Assembly (NCBI RefSeq): GCF_000379625.1 | Contig: NZ_KB903217.1 | Location: 35,794-99,793, forward strand | Reading direction: 5' to 3' | Length of the DNA: 64,000 nt | Source of the DNA: Actinomycetospora chiangmaiensis DSM 45062 | GTDB lineage: Bacteria; Actinomycetota; Actinomycetes; Mycobacteriales; Pseudonocardiaceae | Shown here: positions 60,123 to 64,000 of the stretch, in pieces | Layout of the letters: the number at the start of each line of letters is the position of its first letter | Position numbering within the stretch: the stretch's first letter is position 1 | The notes under the pieces: generated by a model | Told to the model about the DNA's origin: nothing | The model's input: the letters and a program-made list of their open reading frames with translations, nothing else | Databases searched by the model: none | Position numbers and translations under genes: made by a program

Positions 60123-61031
60123 GTGACCCGCCCGACCCAGACCACCACGCCCCAGACCGGCTCCGACGGGGTGAAGCGGGGCCTGGCCGACATGCTCAAG
60201 GGCGGCGTCATCATGGACGTCGTCACCCCGGAGCAGGCGAAGATCGCCGAGGACGCCGGCGCGGTCGCCGTCATGGCGCTCGAGCGCGTGCCCGCCGACA
60301 TCCGCGCGGACGGTGGCGTGGCGCGCATGTCCGACCCCGAGATGATCACCGGGATCGTCGAGGCCGTCTCCATCCCGGTCATGGCGAAGGCCCGCATCGG
60401 CCACTTCGTCGAGGCCCGCGTGCTGCAGTCGCTCGGCGTGGACTACGTCGACGAGTCCGAGGTGCTCACGCCGGCCGACGAGGCGCACCACATCGACAAG
60501 TGGGCCTTCACCGTCCCCTTCGTCTGCGGGGCGACCAACCTGGGCGAGGCGCTGCGCCGCATCGGCGAGGGCGCGGCCATGATCCGGTCGAAGGGCGAGG
60601 CGGGCACCGGCAACGTCGTCGAGGCCACGCGCCACATGCGCGCGATCCGCGGCGAGATCCGCCGTCTCTCGCGGATGGACACCCAGGAGCTCTACACCGC
60701 GGCCAAGGAGCTGCAGGCCCCGCTGCCGCTGGTCCGGGAGATCGCCGAGTCGGGCCGTCTCCCCGTCGTGCTGTTCACCGCGGGTGGGATCGCCACCCCC
60801 GCCGACGCCGCGATGATGATGCAGCTGGGCGCCGAGGGCGTGTTCGTCGGGTCCGGCATCTTCAAGTCCGGCGACCCGGCCCGCCGCGCCGAGGCCATCG
60901 TCAAGGCCACTACCTTCCACGACGACCCGGACGTGATCGCCAAGGTCTCCGCCGGCCTCGGGGAGGCCATGGTCGGGCGCACCACGGCCGACATGCCCGA
61001 CTCGGAGCGGCTCGCCACCCGCGGCTGGTAG
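60123..61031 (+). CDS. pdxS: Pyridoxal 5'-phosphate synthase subunit PdxS
   Basis: 302 residues, one of the most conserved enzymes known. Catalytic lysines K89 (MAKARIGH) and K157 (SKGEAGTGN) are in place with the usual 68-residue spacing, and [10 protein letters not shown] and [12 protein letters not shown] are intact. It builds PLP from ribose-5-P, glyceraldehyde-3-P and ammonia supplied by PdxT. GTG 60123 has GGAGG about 7 nt upstream. pdxT is separated from it by two paralogous membrane-protein genes. Confidence 0.96.
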   Translation: MTRPTQTTTPQTGSDGVKRGLADMLKGGVIMDVVTPEQAKIAEDAGAVAVMALERVPADIRADGGVARMSDPEMITGIVEAVSIPVMAKARIGHFVEARVLQSLGVDYVDESEVLTPADEAHHIDKWAFTVPFVCGATNLGEALRRIGEGAAMIRSKGEAGTGNVVEATRHMRAIRGEIRRLSRMDTQELYTAAKELQAPLPLVREIAESGRLPVVLFTAGGIATPADAAMMMQLGAEGVFVGSGIFKSGDPARRAEAIVKATTFHDDPDVIAKVSAGLGEAMVGRTTADMPDSERLATRGW

Positions 61032-61076
61032 GCGGCCGCACCAGGGCCACACACGCGGATGGGAGGATCGCGGGCG

Positions 61077-61649
61077 ATGACCGCGGAGACGAACCAGGAC
61101 GCCCGCCGGCGCGTGGTGCCGATGCAGCCGGTCGACGCACCCACGGACGTGCTGCCCGTTGTCGGCGGCCGACGCCCGGCCCGCCCGACGCCGGGTCCTG
61201 CCGCTCCTCCGGTGCCGCCCGCGCCACCGCGTGCGGCGGCCCGGGAGGCGGCACCCGAGCCGGAACCGGCCGAGCCGGAGCGACGCGCGGGGATGGGCCT
61301 GCCCGCCCTCGTGCTCGGCCTGCTGGCGGCGGCGACCGCGTGGAGCGGCTGGGCCGGGGTGGTGCTCGGCCTCTTCGCCGTCGCGGCCGGCTTCCTCGGG
61401 GCGCGCCGTGCGTGGCGCGGACTCGCCACCGACGGCGCCTTCTCGCTGGGCGGGCTCGTGCTCGGTGCGGTCGGCCTCGTCTGGGGTGCGGTCGTGGTGT
61501 CGCAGACCCTGTTCGGCTCCGGGGCGTTCGGCGACGGGCTGACGCTCGACCAGTGCCTCGCCCAGGCGACGTCCTCGTTCGAGATGCACATGTGCAAGTC
61601 GCAGCACATCACCGAGTTCAACCAGCGGTTCCCGAACGCCGCGGAGTAG
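61077..61649 (+). CDS. DUF4190-like membrane protein with C-terminal Cys motif (copy A)
   Basis: 190 residues: a Pro/Ala-rich cytoplasmic N-terminus of about 75 residues, two to three hydrophobic helices with GLPALVLGLLAAATAWSGW, and an outer C-terminus containing LTLDQCLAQA and MHMCKSQH. The two Cys are conserved in the next gene and could form a disulfide. GGGAGG lies 11 nt before ATG 61077; an ATG at 61059 is possible. Function unknown; it is inserted between pdxS and pdxT. Confidence 0.68.
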   Translation: MTAETNQDARRRVVPMQPVDAPTDVLPVVGGRRPARPTPGPAAPPVPPAPPRAAAREAAPEPEPAEPERRAGMGLPALVLGLLAAATAWSGWAGVVLGLFAVAAGFLGARRAWRGLATDGAFSLGGLVLGAVGLVWGAVVVSQTLFGSGAFGDGLTLDQCLAQATSSFEMHMCKSQHITEFNQRFPNAAE

Positions 61650-61680
61650 GCCGCCGACCGGGCGTGGGACCATCCTGCGC

Positions 61681-62097
61681 ATGACGACCTCCCGCCCCGC
61701 CGACGTCTCCGACCAGGGCCGGGGTCTCGCCGGGTGGGGCACGCCGGCGCTCGTCCTCGGCGTCATCGCGGCGGGCAGCGCCTGGGTTCTCGGCTGGGTC
61801 GGGATCGTGGCCGGACTCGCGGCGATCGTCGTGGGATTCATCGGGGCCCGCCGTGCGTTCCACGACCCGGAGCGCTCCGGCGGTGCCGCCCTCGCCGGAC
61901 TGGCCCTCGGGCTGGTCGGGCTGATCTGGGGGGCGGCGGTCGTCGTACCCGCCCTGCTCGGGACCGGCAGCTTCGGCGAGGGACTCACCCTCGACCAGTG
62001 CATGTCCCAGGCGAACGGCCAGCAGGAACAGCGCATGTGCGCGACGCAGCACCTGGACGAGTACCGGGCCCGCTACCCGGGCCGGGCCAACATGTAG
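61681..62097 (+). CDS. DUF4190-like membrane protein with C-terminal Cys motif (copy B)
   Basis: 138 residues, a shorter paralogue of the preceding gene without its Pro-rich start. Shared pattern: GARRA, two hydrophobic helices, then [13 protein letters not shown] and [11 protein letters not shown] at the C-terminus (both Cys conserved). GACCAT ends 7 nt before ATG 61681, suggesting a leaderless start. Function unknown. It ends 17 bp before pdxT. Confidence 0.68.
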   Translation: MTTSRPADVSDQGRGLAGWGTPALVLGVIAAGSAWVLGWVGIVAGLAAIVVGFIGARRAFHDPERSGGAALAGLALGLVGLIWGAAVVVPALLGTGSFGEGLTLDQCMSQANGQQEQRMCATQHLDEYRARYPGRANM

Positions 62098-62114
62098 GGA
62101 CGGAGACGGGGACC

Positions 62115-62753
62115 ATGACGGTGACGACCGGAGGGGGCGCCGCGCCGCCCGTCGGGGTCCTGGCGCTGCAGGGCAACGTCGCCGAGCACCTCGACGCACT
62201 CCGCGCGTGCGGCGCGGACCCGCGGCCGGTGCGCCGGCCCCGGGAGCTGGACGAGGTCGCCGGGCTCGTGCTCCCCGGGGGCGAGTCCACCACGCTGTCC
62301 AAGCTGCTCGTGGCGTTCGACCTCCTCGAGCCGCTGCGCGACCGGCTTGCCGCGGGCATGCCCGCCTTCGGCTCGTGCGCCGGCATGATCCTGCTGGCCC
62401 GCGAGGCGATCGACGCCCGACCCGACCAGCACCAGCTCGGCGCCCTCGACGTCGTGGTCCGCCGGAACGCCTTCGGGCGGCAGGTGCAGTCGTTCGAGTC
62501 CGACCTGGCCGTCACCGGCATCCGTGGGGGTCCCGTGCGGGCGGTGTTCATCCGGGCGCCGTGGGTCGAGTCGACCGGACGCGGGGTGGAGGTGCTCGCC
62601 CGCATCCCGGGCAGCGTCAGCGGCCCGGCGTCGGGAAAGGTCGTCGCGGTGCGCCAGGGGCCGGTCATGGCGACGGCGTTCCACCCGGAGCAGACCGGCG
62701 ACGCGCGGCTCCACGACCTCTTCCTCCACCGCGTGCGCGAGTACACGGCCTGA
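62115..62753 (+). CDS. pdxT: Pyridoxal 5'-phosphate synthase glutaminase subunit PdxT
   Basis: 212-residue class I glutamine amidotransferase. Nucleophile C88 in GSCAGM, H190 and E192 in FHPEQTGD, and the family segments [13 protein letters not shown] and PGGESTT are present. It supplies ammonia to PdxS. GGAGACGGGG precedes ATG 62115. The N-terminal extension of about 10 residues is slightly longer than usual. Confidence 0.95.
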   Translation: MTVTTGGGAAPPVGVLALQGNVAEHLDALRACGADPRPVRRPRELDEVAGLVLPGGESTTLSKLLVAFDLLEPLRDRLAAGMPAFGSCAGMILLAREAIDARPDQHQLGALDVVVRRNAFGRQVQSFESDLAVTGIRGGPVRAVFIRAPWVESTGRGVEVLARIPGSVSGPASGKVVAVRQGPVMATAFHPEQTGDARLHDLFLHRVREYTA

Positions 62754-62773
62754 GTCCCGGCCCGCCACCCAGC

Positions 62774-62779
62774 TATCCT
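62774..62779 (+). promoter_or_regulatory. -10 element TATCCT for leaderless HxlR gene
   Basis: TANNNT element ending exactly 6 nt before ATG 62786; no Shine-Dalgarno sequence. Confidence 0.48.
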
Positions 62780-62785
62780 CGGCGC

Positions 62786-63253
62786 ATGGACTGGCGCGAG
62801 CTCGACTCCGCGACCTGCTCGATCGCGCGCACGATGACCGTGCTCGGCGAGCCCTGGACCGTGCTCGTGCTCCGCGACGTCCTGAACGGGGTGCGGCGCT
62901 TCGACGAGCTCGTCGACCACCTCGGCATCGCCCGCAACGTCCTGACCCGGCGTCTCGGCACGCTCGTCGACGCCGGCCTCGTCGAGACCCGGGAGTACCG
63001 CGAGCCGGGCCGACGGGCGCGGCGGGAGTACCGCCCGACCACGGCGGGCTACGACCTGCGGCCCGTCCTCCTGGCGCTGATGGCGTTCGGGGACCGGCAC
63101 TCCGCGGGGGAGGCCGGCCCGCCCGCGGTTGCGGTGCACGAGTGCGGCGCCCCCGTGGTGGTGCAGGAGGTGTGCGCGGACGGGCACGTGCTCGTTCCGT
63201 CCGACCGGGTCCGGGTGGTGCCCGGCCCGGGGGCGCGCCGCCGGACGGCCTGA
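62786..63253 (+). CDS. HxlR-family transcriptional regulator
   Basis: 155 residues. HxlR winged HTH (about 10-105): CSIARTMTVLGEPWTVLVLRDVLNGVRRF then LGIARNVLTRRLGTLVDAGLVE. The N-terminal Cys (C11) is at the place that is redox-sensitive in some HxlR proteins. The C-terminal 50 residues form an extra region with two Cys (HECGAP, VCADGH) that may bind a metal. Ends 2 bp from the convergent thioesterase gene. Confidence 0.85.
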   Translation: MDWRELDSATCSIARTMTVLGEPWTVLVLRDVLNGVRRFDELVDHLGIARNVLTRRLGTLVDAGLVETREYREPGRRARREYRPTTAGYDLRPVLLALMAFGDRHSAGEAGPPAVAVHECGAPVVVQEVCADGHVLVPSDRVRVVPGPGARRRTA

Positions 63254-63255
63254 CA

Positions 63256-63759
63256 TCAGTTCAGCAGCAGGCAGCTCGACGTGGCCTCGCCGAGGAGGCG
63301 GCCCCTGGCGTCCGTGAGCGATGCTCGGGCCAGGACGACCCGCCGCCCGGCCGACACCACCGTGCCCTCGCACCGCACCGGTCCGGTGTCCGAGGACATC
63401 GGGCGCAGGAAGCGCACGCTCAGGTCGAGGCTCGTGTACCCGACCCCGGCGGGCAGCGTGGACTGGACCGCGCAGCCGCAGGCCGAGTCGAGCAGCGTCG
63501 CGAACACGCCGCCGTGCACGGAGCCGATCGGGTTGTAGTGGAACTCCGCCGGCGTCAGCGTGAACACGACCCGCCCCGCCTCGACCGACTCCACCCCGGC
63601 CCCGATCGTCGCCATGATCGGCGGTGGCGGGAGCTCGCCCGACACCAGCGCCTGCAGGAACTCCAGCCCCGTGCGGCCCGCGATCTGCCCGGCGAGCGCG
63701 CGGGGGTCCTCCCACGTGTAGGCGCGTTCGCGGACGACGGGCGGGGTGTCGGTGCTCAT
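63256..63759 (-). CDS. PaaI-like hotdog-fold thioesterase
   Basis: 167 residues with a hotdog domain (about 45-165): HYNPIGSVHGGVFATLLDSACGCAV carries the HGG motif of the family, and SLDLSVRFLRP follows. Probably hydrolyses an acyl-CoA or aryl-CoA; substrate unknown. The protein has a 40-residue N-terminal extension (RERAYTWEDPRALAGQIAG). ATG 63759 has AGGAGG upstream. Confidence 0.85.
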   Translation of the reverse strand: MSTDTPPVVRERAYTWEDPRALAGQIAGRTGLEFLQALVSGELPPPPIMATIGAGVESVEAGRVVFTLTPAEFHYNPIGSVHGGVFATLLDSACGCAVQSTLPAGVGYTSLDLSVRFLRPMSSDTGPVRCEGTVVSAGRRVVLARASLTDARGRLLGEATSSCLLLN

Positions 63760-63768
63760 CGAGCCCTC

Positions 63769-63791
63769 CTGGGTTGCGCTGTGAAACCCAG
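63769..63791 (-). terminator. Hairpin between the HNH gene and the thioesterase gene
   Basis: CTGGGTT (63769-63775) pairs with AACCCAG (63785-63791) around a 9-nt loop, downstream of the HNH stop in the minus direction and just upstream of the thioesterase start. Confidence 0.45.
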
Positions 63792-63817
63792 ACGCTACTG
63801 CACGATCTGAGGGATGG

Positions 63818-64000
63818 TCAGAACGGCGGGTCGCTGTCGTGGGGGTCGGGCGGCTGGTGGTGCTGTTGGCGTCTCCGGTTGTCGAGGTCGTGCAGGGTCG
63901 CTCGTTGCGGCTCGGTGAGGTGGCCGTGGCGGTCGGTCCTGGGCCGCCAGGGTGTCGGGATGCGGGGTTCGCCGCGGGTGTCGGTGATGCCGTGGTCGTA
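63818..64000 (-). CDS. C-terminal end of a probable DUF222/HNH endonuclease (partial)
   Basis: Sixty residues enter from the right edge and stop at 63818. The tail reads YDHGITDTRGEPRIPTPWRP followed by an Arg/His/Gln/Pro-rich end, like the region after the HNH motif in actinobacterial DUF222-HNH (13E12 repeat) proteins. The HNH residues themselves would lie beyond the window, so the assignment rests on this tail only. Confidence 0.45.
   Translation of the reverse strand, partial: YDHGITDTRGEPRIPTPWRPRTDRHGHLTEPQRATLHDLDNRRRQQHHQPPDPHDSDPPF

Noticed and set aside
1..64000. CRISPR arrays, insertion sequences, rRNA or tRNA genes
   Set aside because: No regularly spaced repeats, transposase motifs, conserved rRNA stretches or cloverleaf-type sequences were recognised on reading; a tRNAscan or IS search was not possible here.

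Overview
The window is very GC-rich, with strong G/C at third codon positions and many GTG starts. It encodes actinobacterial hallmarks: a phosphatidylinositol mannoside (PIM) pathway (PgsA, PatA-like acyltransferase, PimA), a DesA3-type acyl-CoA desaturase with its ferredoxin reductase, a DUF397 protein, a GAF-ANTAR protein, a CGNR regulator and an ECF42 sigma factor with a YCII/DGPF partner. This suggests a Pseudonocardiaceae-like member of the Actinomycetota; the genus is not resolved from sequence alone. No rRNA, tRNA, CRISPR array or intact insertion sequence was seen.

Layout, left half. 1-4272: end of an unknown gene, then a four-gene ABC importer operon (lipoprotein, two permeases, ATPase). 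4229-9913: regulators (PucR, two AraC, a STAS protein), an ACT protein and 2-methylisocitrate lyase. 10121-17705: a DUF397 gene facing a fully overlapping minus-strand operon for N-acetylmuramic acid/GlcNAc salvage: GntR, a BadF kinase fused to MurQ, AnmK, NagA, SIS deaminase/isomerase and an SSS symporter, with twin palindromic operators upstream. 17821-22702: MOSC protein, an 11-codon Cys-containing leaderless uORF before a RibD/DHFR-like reductase, a membrane protein, then IclR divergent from an enolase-superfamily dehydratase and an iron-type alcohol dehydrogenase. 22797-29186: lipid desaturation pair, GAF-ANTAR, STAS, PucR and a membrane esterase.

Right half. 29242-33531 and 57782-62753 are the two halves of the conserved actinobacterial block thrS-HIT-pgsA-patA | pimA-NUDIX-pdxS-pdxT, separated here by about 24 kb. 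The intervening DNA holds MarR/quinone reductase, DUF427-VOC genes, CGNR and GntR regulators, an esterase, a class III adenylate cyclase, a ROK repressor, a trehalose-type sugar operon (otsB, GH65 phosphorylase, beta-phosphoglucomutase, ROK glucokinase, MFS sugar porter), an ECF42 sigma factor carrying a decayed tyrosine-recombinase domain, DUF998, SDR plus butanediol-type dehydrogenase, and a branched-chain 2-oxoacid dehydrogenase operon (E1a, E1b, E2) with an Lrp regulator. The window ends with HxlR, a PaaI-like thioesterase and the tail of a probable HNH endonuclease.

Regulation. Many genes, especially regulators, have a TANNNT-like -10 element ending 6-7 nt before an ATG/GTG with no ribosome-binding site, as expected for leaderless mRNAs. 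Operator-like palindromes overlap several of these promoters. A perfect TGTGA-N6-TCACA (CRP/GlxR) site overlaps the start of the trehalose operon promoter, 1.4 kb from the adenylate cyclase gene. Many convergent gene pairs abut or overlap at their 3' ends with no room for a terminator.
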